64,000 nucleotides of DNA. Origin: Vibrio galatheae (lineage in GTDB: Bacteria; Pseudomonadota; Gammaproteobacteria; Enterobacterales; Vibrionaceae). The notes under the pieces were generated by a model. That model had not been told where the DNA came from and ran no database searches. It saw only the letters and a list, made by a program, of their open reading frames with translations. Shown here in pieces: positions 45,572 to 54,588 of the stretch. Each line of letters opens with the position of its first letter. Within the stretch, counting starts at the first letter, position 1. The stretch is taken from positions 124,001 to 188,000 of the forward strand of contig NZ_JXXV01000018.1 of assembly GCF_000967545.1 (NCBI RefSeq), in the 5' to 3' direction. A program made the translations under genes and the position numbers.

Positions 45572-46120
45572 ATGGAACAAGATAAATTCACCAATATTTA
45601 TCGATTGCCGACAGCTATACAAATACGCATAGGTAAGTGGCAGCAGACGTTCAACGGTACTTCTGATCTTGTCATGCATAAAGCAATCGAAGTTCGAAAT
45701 CAGCAATACAAAAAGCCTAACTTTTTTCCGTCGGGTTGGAGCGTCCAGCTGTTCGATAAAAATGATATTTCGATCACCAATCATGGTAAATACATCCAAA
45801 CGGCGATGCGTACGATGATGAATCGCAAGGTCTCCTATAAACGGATCTACTTGTCTCGATTACCTTTGGAAGTCGCCCAACCGGGTATGATTGCGTTCAA
45901 GGAAGAGTGGATAGCGAAACACAATCGGATCGCTAGAAAATACAACCAGATTAAGAAAAAAGAGTTTACCCGTTATGCGATGGAAGAAGCCGAAACGCTC
46001 TACCCTTCTATCCCTAAAAACGAGTTTGACGCCCAGCTCTGGAACCGTTTGGTGGTCAAAGAGCTTGGCAACCCTAACAAATACGACAACCCTTACTTTG
46101 TCAAAAAGGCCGTTGTATAA
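45572..46120 (+). CDS. Unknown cytoplasmic protein
   Basis: 182 residues from ATG 45572 (a GTG at 45563 is possible; neither has a strong ribosome site). Basic N-terminal half, with a segment GTSDLVMHKAIEVRNQQYKK that faintly recalls AP2-type DNA-binding domains; this is a weak impression. The C-terminal half is charged and helical. No signal peptide or membrane helix. Well terminated on its own, with a long leader. Confidence 0.6.
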   Translation: MEQDKFTNIYRLPTAIQIRIGKWQQTFNGTSDLVMHKAIEVRNQQYKKPNFFPSGWSVQLFDKNDISITNHGKYIQTAMRTMMNRKVSYKRIYLSRLPLEVAQPGMIAFKEEWIAKHNRIARKYNQIKKKEFTRYAMEEAETLYPSIPKNEFDAQLWNRLVVKELGNPNKYDNPYFVKKAVV

Positions 46121-46124
46121 ATGC

Positions 46125-46152
46125 AAGGACAGCCACAGCGCTGTCCTTTTTT
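46125..46152 (+). terminator. Terminator after the orphan gene
   Basis: A 9-bp stem (AAGGACAGC / GCTGTCCTT, 6-base loop) followed by T6. Confidence 0.92.
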
Positions 46153-46156
46153 ATTA

Positions 46157-46933
46157 CTAGTATTTGTCGAGAATTTCTTGGTATCGACTATTACCTGACT
46201 CACCTTGCATCTTAAGCAGTTCTAACCCACGCTGCAGTTTATCAACAACCGATTTATCCGTATCTCGATTCACAGCAAAATAAACATCGCCTTCTTTAAC
46301 CACGTATACAGGCTCGAACAATTCTGGATCGACGCCTGCCTGACGAGCCCACCAATACGCTGCGCGCTCTGCATAAACCAACAAATCGATGCGTTTTTTC
46401 ATTAGTTGTTCAGCCAATACAGACACAGAAATCGCTTCCTGCATGGCATCTCTAGGAATACCCAGTTCAATCAAGCTCTGTTCCCCGATATCATCTTTGA
46501 TGACACCGATTCGATACGACGCCATATCTAACGGGTTTTCAATTTTAATATTGGCGTCTTTTCTAGCTAATAACACAACTTTGATATCGACAATAGGCCC
46601 AACCCATTGAAAAAGGCTTTCTCTGAGCTCAGAACGGGTGGTCGAAAACAGTATCGAATTTTCATGGGTTAACACAGTGCGATATGACCTTGCCCACGGT
46701 TGCAGTGTGATTTGCGAGAGTGCTATCGGCTCACCGACCAACGCACTTGCCTCGGTTAAAATGTCCACTGAGTAACCGGTTATCTTATCGCCTTGCATAT
46801 AATTCGCTGGCGGGTACGCCTCGGTATAAAATGAAACTTGGCGTAAATCGTCCACGCTGCCGTATGCAAGGGGGGATAACAGCCAGACCAAACTCGCAAT
46901 CAAAATATGATGAATAGCATGACTATGATTCAC
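46157..46933 (-). CDS. Periplasmic amino-acid-type solute-binding protein
   Basis: 258 residues with a signal peptide (cleavage after LAYG, about 25) and an SBP_bac_3 fold: VSFYTEAYPPANYMQGDKITGYSVDILTEAS at the start and a GVIKDDIGEQ hinge region. No permease or ATPase gene is adjacent, so it is an orphan binding protein, possibly a sensor rather than a transport partner. The ligand is unknown. No lipobox. Confidence 0.85.
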   Translation of the reverse strand: MNHSHAIHHILIASLVWLLSPLAYGSVDDLRQVSFYTEAYPPANYMQGDKITGYSVDILTEASALVGEPIALSQITLQPWARSYRTVLTHENSILFSTTRSELRESLFQWVGPIVDIKVVLLARKDANIKIENPLDMASYRIGVIKDDIGEQSLIELGIPRDAMQEAISVSVLAEQLMKKRIDLLVYAERAAYWWARQAGVDPELFEPVYVVKEGDVYFAVNRDTDKSVVDKLQRGLELLKMQGESGNSRYQEILDKY

Positions 46934-47060
46934 AACACTTTCCCTCCGTGAGCCACCTCACATTAAACTTAGCTCACAGATGAAGAGTTCAACAGCACAC
47001 AGGTAAATTTTTCCTCGGCTTCGTGCAAGATATAGCTGTCGAAATGTTAAATCACGATCG

Positions 47061-47963
47061 CTAGAGCGCTTCAGTTTTGGCTAACTTCTTTGACGTACCG
47101 AAGCTTGGCGCCTTGGCAACTAGGTATACTGCAACCGCGGCACACATAAAACCGAACACACCCAAACTATCAAAAGATTCACCAAACATAATCCATGCTT
47201 GAATCGCTGTCGTTGGCGGTACGAGATAGAAAACAGAGGCAACACTAGATGAAGCACCATGTTCAACCATGTACAGTAGCAGCAGTATCGCAATACAAGA
47301 CAACACGACCACAAGCCAAATCATTGTAAAAACAAACGGGTAACTCCAATCTATGTGCATGGTTTCAAAGCTCAACGCGTAAGGAATAAACATCAATCCT
47401 GCCGCAAAATACTGAACGGTCGCACTGCCAACCATATCGACACCTTGGCAGAATTTTTTCTGGTACAAGGTTCCTAAGGTAATACCCAACAACGATATCA
47501 AGCAAAGTGTCACCGCCGCAGTTTTATGGGCTTCGTCTTGCCAATCGACTTTGCCCATCAAAACCAAACTAATTCCGACAAAACCAAGCAATAGACCGAG
47601 CCATTGAGAGGCTTTGAACGAGTGGCCCACCATCGAAACCAGCAGCAACGCCGTTAAAATGGGTTGTAACCCAACCAAAAGTGAACTCAATCCAGCAGGC
47701 ATGCCAAGATCGATAGCAATATAAGTCCCACCTAGATAGAAACCATGGATCAACATTCCCACGATAGCACTATGAAGCATCGCTTTACCGGTAGGAAGTT
47801 TACGGCGTAAAACCACAATCAAAACGAGGAACAAAGCCACATTCGATACCATGCGCAACGCGAGTAGAGTTGCTGGCTCAGCATATTGCAAACCAAACCT
47901 TGCGCCGACAAAGCCAGACGCCCACAGCACGACAAAAACAAATGGGATAAGTCTAACTAACAT
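47061..47963 (-). CDS. EamA/DMT-family transporter
   Basis: 300 residues with ten helices in two EamA repeats; the opening VLWASGFVGARFGLQYAEPATLLALRM is characteristic. It is a probable exporter of amino acids or metabolites. It is divergent from a MocR regulator 98 bases away, a common arrangement in which MocR controls the transporter. Confidence 0.88.
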   Translation of the reverse strand: MLVRLIPFVFVVLWASGFVGARFGLQYAEPATLLALRMVSNVALFLVLIVVLRRKLPTGKAMLHSAIVGMLIHGFYLGGTYIAIDLGMPAGLSSLLVGLQPILTALLLVSMVGHSFKASQWLGLLLGFVGISLVLMGKVDWQDEAHKTAAVTLCLISLLGITLGTLYQKKFCQGVDMVGSATVQYFAAGLMFIPYALSFETMHIDWSYPFVFTMIWLVVVLSCIAILLLLYMVEHGASSSVASVFYLVPPTTAIQAWIMFGESFDSLGVFGFMCAAVAVYLVAKAPSFGTSKKLAKTEAL

Positions 47964-48061
47964 GAATATTCCTCTGGATCTTTTCTCTATTATCAGGCTA
48001 CTTTAATAGGTACAGAAAAAGCTTAAAGGCACAGATTTGAGTTATTTATTGGGTACAGTTT

Positions 48062-49480
48062 ATGAATGCAAGCAATAAGTATCTGATGGTTGAGCATCAC
48101 ATTAAGCAGCGTATTGACTCTGGGATGCTCGCTGACAATGAGAAGCTCCCTTCAATTCGCTCGTTGAGTCAGCGTCTTACCGTCAGTAAGAATACTGTCA
48201 TTCGCGCCTATCAAGAGCTTGAAGCCCAAGGTGTGATTTATACCGTGCCCAAATCTGGCTACCGTGTTTGCCCCAACACCTTGTCTAGCACGCTGACTCA
48301 GTCGCCAAGCAATGTTGATTTACTTTCCGTGTGCAAAGAAATATTGACCTACTCCCCAGAAAAAGAATTGTTGGCGACAGGTTCCGCACATCCAAATATC
48401 GACACTCCTGCGATTCGAAGCCTGTATGCAGAGATTGGTCGTCACAGCCGCAGACAAAGCCAAACACCAAGTCATTATCAATTACCACCGGGAAACCAAC
48501 AACTGCTTAAGCACTTGAGTAAAATCAGTCAGGATTTGGGGGTTAAGGTCGCAACGAATGAAATTGCCATCACTCATGGAGCGCAGCAAGCCATCAGTTT
48601 AGCATTGCGGGCATTAACCACAGTAGGAGACATCATTGCTGTAGAATCGCCTTGTTACTTTGGCAATCTATTGTTGATGGAGTCATTGGGGCTGCAAGTG
48701 ATCGAGGTACCCAGTTGTCCGCGAACTGGGCTCGATATTGATTCGTTGCAAGAAGCGATTAACCAATGGGACGTCAAAGTTATCTTAGTTACCCCCAACT
48801 TTACCAATCCTACTGGTGCGCGAATGCCACTTGAGAAGCGACTCGCCCTACTTGATGTCAGTGGCTCAATTCCCATAATTGAGGATGATGTGTTTGGCGC
48901 ACTCGCCTTTGATGAAGGGATCGCGCCACTCAAGTCACTTGATAATAGAGATCGAGTCATCTACGTCAATTCGCTTTCAAAAATGCTCGATTCACGCTTG
49001 CGTATTGGTTGGATCTTGGCTGGTCGATATCAACCACAAATCGAAAAATTTCTGGTCTGCGATAATATGGGAAGTTTAAATTTGATGCAGTCTGCCGTGG
49101 CTGATTTTCTCAGCTCAGGAAAATATCGCCAGCATGTATATAAAATGCGTCGTTTTTATCAAAACAATACCCGTTTGTTGCTGCAAGAATTGAGTAACGC
49201 CTTCGATCAATACCCAAGTTTGAAACACAAATACAAAGCCATATTGCCACAAGGTTCCTTTTTACTCTGGCTTAGCCTACCGGAAGGGTTGGATAGCCAT
49301 AACCTTTATCAACAGACGAAACATATAGGGATTAGTATCTTGCCGGGTACCATTTTCGACACCTCAGGACAATATGAGAACTGTGTGCGTTTTAGTTGCT
49401 CAAACTTTACATCCAATCCGGAATGGCGAATCGGAGTTGAAAAGCTCGCCTCTGTTATCCATCATCAATTAACCCACTAA
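48062..49480 (+). CDS. MocR-type regulator (GntR HTH plus aminotransferase)
   Basis: 472 residues: an N-terminal winged helix (about 1-75: KLPSIRSLSQRLTVSKNTVIRAYQELE) and a C-terminal class I aminotransferase-like domain. The PLP lysine is in VNSLSKMLDSRLRIGW; the PLP-binding Asp and Tyr regions are VTPNFTNPTG and IIEDDVFG. MocR proteins bind PLP and act as DNA-binding regulators rather than enzymes. Divergent from the EamA gene, likely its target. Confidence 0.92.
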   Translation: MNASNKYLMVEHHIKQRIDSGMLADNEKLPSIRSLSQRLTVSKNTVIRAYQELEAQGVIYTVPKSGYRVCPNTLSSTLTQSPSNVDLLSVCKEILTYSPEKELLATGSAHPNIDTPAIRSLYAEIGRHSRRQSQTPSHYQLPPGNQQLLKHLSKISQDLGVKVATNEIAITHGAQQAISLALRALTTVGDIIAVESPCYFGNLLLMESLGLQVIEVPSCPRTGLDIDSLQEAINQWDVKVILVTPNFTNPTGARMPLEKRLALLDVSGSIPIIEDDVFGALAFDEGIAPLKSLDNRDRVIYVNSLSKMLDSRLRIGWILAGRYQPQIEKFLVCDNMGSLNLMQSAVADFLSSGKYRQHVYKMRRFYQNNTRLLLQELSNAFDQYPSLKHKYKAILPQGSFLLWLSLPEGLDSHNLYQQTKHIGISILPGTIFDTSGQYENCVRFSCSNFTSNPEWRIGVEKLASVIHHQLTH

Positions 49481-49495
49481 GAGCATGGAACGATT

Positions 49496-50047
49496 ATGAA
49501 TACTCTACCCAGCTCAACAGATGTTCTCGATTTTTGGTTTAATGAATTGGACGCCAAAGACTGGTTTATGGGCAGTCCAGAACTCGACGTTCAAATAGAC
49601 TCTCGGTTTGGCGCTTTGCTCACGCGTGCGTCTCAAAGTGAACTGTTTACGTGGCGAGGCAGCGCAGATGGACGCTTAGCAGAAGTTATCGTGCTCGACC
49701 AGTTTTCGCGTAATATCTACCGAGGTACGCCCAACGCATTTGCTCAAGATCCACTCGCTCTCGCCCTAGCGCAAGAAGCGATAGCACAAGGGCTAGACAA
49801 AGCACTGCCCATAGAACAACGTGCTTTTCTTTATATGCCATTTATGCATAGCGAATCCGCGCTAATTCATCAACAGGCCATTGAGCTCTTTAGCACACCC
49901 GGCATGGAGAACAACTACCAGTTCGAACTCAAACACAAACTTATTATCGACCGCTTTGGACGTTATCCACATCGGAATCAAATTCTGGGTCGACAAAGTA
50001 GCGAGGAAGAAATTGAGTTTCTCACTCAACCGGACTCAAGCTTTTAA
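49496..50047 (+). CDS. DUF924 family protein
   Basis: 183 residues with the DUF924 pattern: DVLDFWFNE near the start, then VIVLDQFSRNIYRGTPNAFAQDPLAL and FLYMPFMHSES. The fold is helical (TPR-like). Function unknown. It starts 15 bases after the MocR gene, so the two are probably co-transcribed. Confidence 0.9.
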   Translation: MNTLPSSTDVLDFWFNELDAKDWFMGSPELDVQIDSRFGALLTRASQSELFTWRGSADGRLAEVIVLDQFSRNIYRGTPNAFAQDPLALALAQEAIAQGLDKALPIEQRAFLYMPFMHSESALIHQQAIELFSTPGMENNYQFELKHKLIIDRFGRYPHRNQILGRQSSEEEIEFLTQPDSSF

Positions 50048-50077
50048 CCAACTGGGGCATAGATATGAGCAACGATC

Positions 50078-50100
50078 ATAGGAGCCTTATTGGCTCCTAT
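50078..50100. terminator. Hairpin between convergent DUF924 and hutZ
   Basis: A 9-bp stem (ATAGGAGCC / GGCTCCTAT, 5-base loop). There is no T-run on either side, so termination is plausible but weak. Confidence 0.45.
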
Positions 50101-50109
50101 TGTGATTGG

Positions 50110-50640
50110 CTAGGCGTTCGACGCCTTTTTGTGCCCTTCTTGTAGATGCACAAAGTCAACTAGGTCATCTCCAGATACTTGATAGGCTTGACCAAAACCT
50201 TTAACAAACAAGCCTTTGTCAGCTTTTAGGTTGAATAGCACGAAGTCTTGCAGTTGACTCAAGCCATCAATGATTTCGCCAAAACGTTGTTGCATTTGCG
50301 CAATGACCTGAGTCCATTGAGCGCTGTCACGTTCCACCACAGACGCAACTGCATCGAAAGTTAAGCGCTTACGGGCAAACAACTGTTTCGAACTTTCTTC
50401 ATCTTCAATCATCATGATCGAAACATTCGGATTAACCTGCAGATTCCGTGCGTGACGTGCAATTTCTGAGATCAACACAAAATAGCCATCTTGGTTCTGT
50501 ACATAAGGGGCATAACTGACATTAGGGCGACCATTCTCATCCACAGTGGCGAGTTGCAACGTGCGGCGCTGTTGACGGAATTCTTTAATCTCTGGCCCTA
50601 ATCGCCCTTGTAAGCGTTCTTGTTTCACTTGTTGTTCCAT
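50110..50640 (-). CDS. hutZ: Haem utilization protein HutZ
   Basis: 176 residues, an FMN-binding split-barrel fold (LQLATVDENGRPNVSYAPYV). The C-terminal His170 in LQEGHKK corresponds to the haem ligand reported for V. cholerae HutZ. It degrades haem to free iron under aerobic conditions. Last gene of hutWXZ. Confidence 0.95.
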   Translation of the reverse strand: MEQQVKQERLQGRLGPEIKEFRQQRRTLQLATVDENGRPNVSYAPYVQNQDGYFVLISEIARHARNLQVNPNVSIMMIEDEESSKQLFARKRLTFDAVASVVERDSAQWTQVIAQMQQRFGEIIDGLSQLQDFVLFNLKADKGLFVKGFGQAYQVSGDDLVDFVHLQEGHKKASNA

Positions 50641-50679
50641 GTTGAGCTCCTAAACTTACTTTTCTAATTCTAGTGGTGA

Positions 50680-51183
50680 TTATTTTTTGAATTCTTGCTG
50701 CCATTGTTTGAATGTTGCGACTTGAGACTCGATCAATGCGCGCTTTTCATTACGGCCTAAATACACTTTAAAAATATTGTTTCCCGCTTCACAAAAGAAG
50801 CCAAAGTAGTGACTTTCTCTGCCCATGAAGGGCTTACTCACTAAAGCGACGTGCTTGATGTTCTCTAACTTCAAATGCCCGTGAAGCTCACCGTCACGCC
50901 CCATCAAGTTGTAGTAGCCACGTGCCACTTTTCCTTTTGGAAACGGGGCTTTTACTTCAAAAATCGAACCAAATGAATGCACAATTGTCGTGACTGGGCC
51001 GAAACCCACCAAGCTTTCCATGATTGGCAATGCTTGCTCGCCATCGACAATCGCGATCATCTCTTCTGGCAACGACGAAACAGCTTCAAACTCCGAAATA
51101 TCGAGTTTTTCTGCTATCGCCGCAGGAAGAAGGGTTGGTTCCTGTTCAATAAGTTGCGCGACCTTTTGTTTTAGTGTTTGCAT
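50680..51183 (-). CDS. hutX: Haem utilization protein HutX
   Basis: 167 residues from MQTLKQKVAQLIEQ; the open frame extends to 51282 inside hutW, so the inner start is preferred. HutX/ChuX fold: it binds haem and hands it to HutZ. The start lies 11 bases after the hutW stop. Middle gene of hutWXZ. Confidence 0.94.
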   Translation of the reverse strand: MQTLKQKVAQLIEQEPTLLPAAIAEKLDISEFEAVSSLPEEMIAIVDGEQALPIMESLVGFGPVTTIVHSFGSIFEVKAPFPKGKVARGYYNLMGRDGELHGHLKLENIKHVALVSKPFMGRESHYFGFFCEAGNNIFKVYLGRNEKRALIESQVATFKQWQQEFKK

Positions 51184-51194
51184 AATAGTTCCAT

Positions 51195-52565
51195 TTACAT
51201 CGCGACGGGTTCGAGCGCGATTTGTTCTTGATAAGTAGACTGTAGTACTTGAATACATGCTTGAGCGAGACTGACTGCCCAAAACTGCCCTGCCATGGTT
51301 AATGAAAAGTAATCACCTTGAACCTGCAGCAGGCCTTTTTCTTGCCAATGGTTAAATAGAGGCAATAAATAGTCATATGATGAGCAAGCACCGAACTCTG
51401 GCATCATCGCACGTGAAACAACACCGCGATCAAAACCGGCTTTTAATGCCGCAAATATCGGTTCGAGAGCATGCTGCTTGGTCATCATTGCCACCACACT
51501 GTCGCCCGACTTTATTGCGTTCATATACGTATCCAAGGTGCGGTGATTCATCATGCTGTAGCCACCAATATTGCCTCCAGCACCGCAGCCGATGGGCAAC
51601 ACTTGGGCGTAAGTTTTGGCTAACGAGTTGTATTGGCTACGTTCTCGGTTATCTCTCGCCCAGTGGTTAACACTTAATTGGCGCATATGATGCTTTTGCA
51701 TAAATCGCGAACCTAACTCATACATTGAGGCTTTATCTGGCGTTGTTGCAGGCGAGGGTATTCTGCCTTTCTCGACCAAATTTAACATCGGTGCGTTTGC
51801 CCCAACCACCAGTTGGTATAAATCAATGCCATGCGCACCTGTTGACAGATAGTCCGCTAAATCCTGTTCGAAAATGTCGATAGTTTGATAAGGCAAGCCA
51901 TACAGTAGATCGAGAATGATTGGCGCTTGCTCAGTTGCGCTCAAGGCGGTGATGCGTTCCAACACAGTTTCTCTGTCGTCTAACCGTTTTGCGCTACGTC
52001 TTACTTGAGTGTTAAAACTCTGGATGCCAAATGAAAATCGATTAAATCCACCTTCTAAAGCGCGCTGAAACATTTCGTCACTGAAGCGATTGATTCTGCC
52101 TTCTAAGGTGATCTCACAATCGGCGGTGAGTGGAAAATAGTGGCGAATTGCCTTACCTAGTGCCTCGATTTGCTGAGCAGATAGATCTGTTGGTGTTCCT
52201 CCACCAACGTAGACCGCATGAAACGTACCCGCCTGCGTCCATTGCATCCAAGCTTTGTGCTTAATCTCAAGCATCAACGCTTCAAAGTAATCATCAACCA
52301 ACTGACGACTTGCCGCATTTTGGAAAAAGTTACAAAACGTACACCTAACGCGGCAAAAAGGAACATGGATGTATAGACAGCGTTTATGACTCTTCTCTCC
52401 ATCAGCAGCAAATAATTGCTTTAATGCGCGCTCTTTTTCATCAACGGCTAATGGTTTCAGCCTTACTCCAGCGTGAGGAGAAGATTTGCGTGCAAAGGCA
52501 AAGCGTAACGGATCGGGGGTTTTGACCGCCAAAATGGATTCATCAAATTTATCAATACTAAGCAT
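51195..52565 (-). CDS. hutW: Radical SAM haem-cleaving protein HutW
   Basis: 456 residues with the radical SAM motif CRVRCTFC (C71, C75, C78) and a coproporphyrinogen-III-oxidase-like fold. The family (HutW/ChuW) cleaves haem in the absence of oxygen with SAM. First gene of the hutWXZ operon, and divergent from tonB. Confidence 0.95.
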   Translation of the reverse strand: MLSIDKFDESILAVKTPDPLRFAFARKSSPHAGVRLKPLAVDEKERALKQLFAADGEKSHKRCLYIHVPFCRVRCTFCNFFQNAASRQLVDDYFEALMLEIKHKAWMQWTQAGTFHAVYVGGGTPTDLSAQQIEALGKAIRHYFPLTADCEITLEGRINRFSDEMFQRALEGGFNRFSFGIQSFNTQVRRSAKRLDDRETVLERITALSATEQAPIILDLLYGLPYQTIDIFEQDLADYLSTGAHGIDLYQLVVGANAPMLNLVEKGRIPSPATTPDKASMYELGSRFMQKHHMRQLSVNHWARDNRERSQYNSLAKTYAQVLPIGCGAGGNIGGYSMMNHRTLDTYMNAIKSGDSVVAMMTKQHALEPIFAALKAGFDRGVVSRAMMPEFGACSSYDYLLPLFNHWQEKGLLQVQGDYFSLTMAGQFWAVSLAQACIQVLQSTYQEQIALEPVAM

Positions 52566-52639
52566 TTCATACTTCTCTTAACGCTTGTCACAACGAGCTT
52601 CACGTTAAAAACAACATTCACTGCAACAGATCATAAATT

Positions 52640-52680
52640 GACGCTAATGATAATGCAATTGATAATTGATCTTATTTGCA
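52640..52680. promoter_or_regulatory. Fur-like site between hutW and tonB
   Basis: The segment from 52649 holds the hexamer array GATAAT-GCAATT-GATAAT, near the NATWAT hexamers Fur recognises, in the shared promoter region of the two divergent haem operons. About 13 of 19 positions match the Fur consensus by eye. Confidence 0.6.
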
Positions 52681-52734
52681 TTTTAAGTAATACTGCCGCT
52701 GTCTGGACATTATCTTGCTAGTTGGAGAATCTGA

Positions 52735-53460
52735 GTGAACATAAAACGATACACAATGGCTGCTAGCCTATCTCTAGCTATCCACACTGGATTCGTTTTT
52801 ATCGCACAAGAACCCAAAGCATTTGCCATGCCTGCTGGAACGCAATCGCACACGGTATCGATCAATTTCAAAGCGGTTACGCCACCAACAAAACCTGAAG
52901 TTACAGCGACCAAACCCACTGCGGAGCCAATTGAAAAAGCGCTCACAACAACCCAAGACCAAAAGACGTCGCAAAAGCCCACGCCTGTAGAGCGCAAGAT
53001 CGCACACAAAAAACCAGCTCCAGAGAAAAAAACTGCCAAACAAATGCCAAAAACCAAGACAGCGCCTTCCCCTGAGCAGACGATAAACAAACAACCTGTT
53101 CGACCAAATGACCAAAAGCGCGAAGCCGAACAAAACAAACCACAGACTCAAGTCGTCAACCAAGGTGCTAGCGCTCAACCAGTATTAATTACCAAACCTT
53201 CATTTGTGACGCGCCCAACTGCACCGAAATACCCTCGCTTGGCAAGAAAGCGGGGCGTTGAAGGCGTCGCACTGTACGAAATATGGCTAGATGAGCAAGG
53301 TAACCAAATCAAACAAGTTTTAATTACCTCGTCAGGCGCAGAGATGCTCGATCATTCCGCCCTCGTCGCCATCAAAAAGTGGCGTTTTTCTCCTCATTCA
53401 GTCGATGGGCAAAAAATGGCTCACCGCGTACAAATCCCAGTTCGTTTTAAGTTGGATTAA
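52735..53460 (+). CDS. tonB: Energy transducer TonB (haem system)
   Basis: 241 residues, GTG start (52735). An N-terminal helix with the SxxxH pattern (S13-H17), a long Pro/Lys-rich periplasmic spacer (about 45-150), and a C-terminal TonB domain (PKYPRLARKRGVEGV...VQIPVRF). It transmits the proton-motive force from ExbB/ExbD to outer-membrane haem receptors. First gene of tonB-exbB-exbD-hutBCD. Confidence 0.95.
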   Translation: MNIKRYTMAASLSLAIHTGFVFIAQEPKAFAMPAGTQSHTVSINFKAVTPPTKPEVTATKPTAEPIEKALTTTQDQKTSQKPTPVERKIAHKKPAPEKKTAKQMPKTKTAPSPEQTINKQPVRPNDQKREAEQNKPQTQVVNQGASAQPVLITKPSFVTRPTAPKYPRLARKRGVEGVALYEIWLDEQGNQIKQVLITSSGAEMLDHSALVAIKKWRFSPHSVDGQKMAHRVQIPVRFKLD

Positions 53461-53462
53461 AA

Positions 53463-54167
53463 ATGGAACAACTACAGCAAATACAACAGCAATTAGGCCT
53501 GATGACATGGCCTTTGATTATCTGCTCTGCGCTGACATTAATGATTATTGCCGAGCGATTATTTCAAGTAATGATCAGCCTAGGGGTTGGAAAACGCACC
53601 ATACGTGCGGAGCTTAAAAAAATCACCCCAACCGACAGCCAACAGATTGAATCGTTGGCGTTAAAGCTGTCACCGCGCCGTCCACTGTTATACAAGGGCG
53701 TCGCAATGTTGCTCGCTCATCACTCATTCGCCAAGTCGCTACGTGAAGATGCGGCGGGGATGTGGCTCCAGGAAAAACGTCACCAACTGAACTCGGGGCT
53801 TAGGTTGCTGACCCTGATTGGCGTACTCAGCCCTTTAATCGGGCTACTTGGCACCGTACTCGGCTTAATAGAGATGTTCAAAGGTGTCGCCGCATCAAGC
53901 GGAAATATTACTCCGAATGATCTCGCGGATGGACTTGGTTTGGCCATGCGAACGACGGCGGCAGGGCTACTGATCGCATTACCTGCAATCGCGGGCGCGC
54001 AACTTTTAGGTTTATGGGCAGATAAAGTAGTAGCCAAGCTCGAACATACGCTGAACTACGTCAACTTATGGTTAGAAGGGATCAGCCTGCAGCACGTATC
54101 CCCAGATGAATCCTTAACTCAGCACGCGACAGCATCTTTGCACTCGTCGCTAGAGAACGCCTCATGA
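53463..54167 (+). CDS. exbB: Biopolymer transport protein ExbB
   Basis: 234 residues with three membrane helices and the MotA/TolQ/ExbB signature (LIGLLGTVLGLIEMF and the GLGLAMRTTAAGLLIALPA stretch). Forms the proton channel with ExbD. It starts 2 bases after tonB and overlaps exbD by 4 (ATGA). Confidence 0.95.
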   Translation: MEQLQQIQQQLGLMTWPLIICSALTLMIIAERLFQVMISLGVGKRTIRAELKKITPTDSQQIESLALKLSPRRPLLYKGVAMLLAHHSFAKSLREDAAGMWLQEKRHQLNSGLRLLTLIGVLSPLIGLLGTVLGLIEMFKGVAASSGNITPNDLADGLGLAMRTTAAGLLIALPAIAGAQLLGLWADKVVAKLEHTLNYVNLWLEGISLQHVSPDESLTQHATASLHSSLENAS

Positions 54168-54577
54168 TCAAGGCGAAAAACGACGATGTTCGATACGGGC
54201 TAACACCAGATCTTACGCCCTTGCTCGACATTATTTTTATTGTCATGGTGTTTCTAATGCTGACAGCCGCAGTCAAGCTCGAATCACTTGAGGTTGATTT
54301 ACCGACCACAGATTCACCAACGGTGTCCCAAGTGGACACTCAATCTTTGTCCGTCAACATCCTTAAGCAAGAACCTCACTGGGCAATTGAGGGGAAACAA
54401 TACATCGACTGGGAGAACTTCACCCTTGCATTGCTAGAAGAGTACAAAACCAATAACAAACCTATCGTGATAGGGGCAGACAAAGACGCCGAAGTTCAAC
54501 ACTTAGTTAAGCTGCTCGCCTTTTTACAACAAAACGGTATCCAAGCGACACAACTGCTCACGGAAGAAACCAAATAA
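54164..54577 (+). CDS. exbD: Biopolymer transport protein ExbD
   Basis: 137 residues: a short cytoplasmic stretch, one helix with the essential Asp in LTPLLDIIFIVMVFLML, and a periplasmic domain. It completes the TonB energising complex. Confidence 0.95.
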   Translation: MIKAKNDDVRYGLTPDLTPLLDIIFIVMVFLMLTAAVKLESLEVDLPTTDSPTVSQVDTQSLSVNILKQEPHWAIEGKQYIDWENFTLALLEEYKTNNKPIVIGADKDAEVQHLVKLLAFLQQNGIQATQLLTEETK

Positions 54578-54588
54578 TCGAGTTCAAT

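Noticed and set aside
52710..53178. Long minus-strand frames opposite tonB
   Set aside because: They mirror the Pro/Lys-rich spacer of TonB, have Cys/Trp/Phe-rich low-complexity products and no ribosome site.
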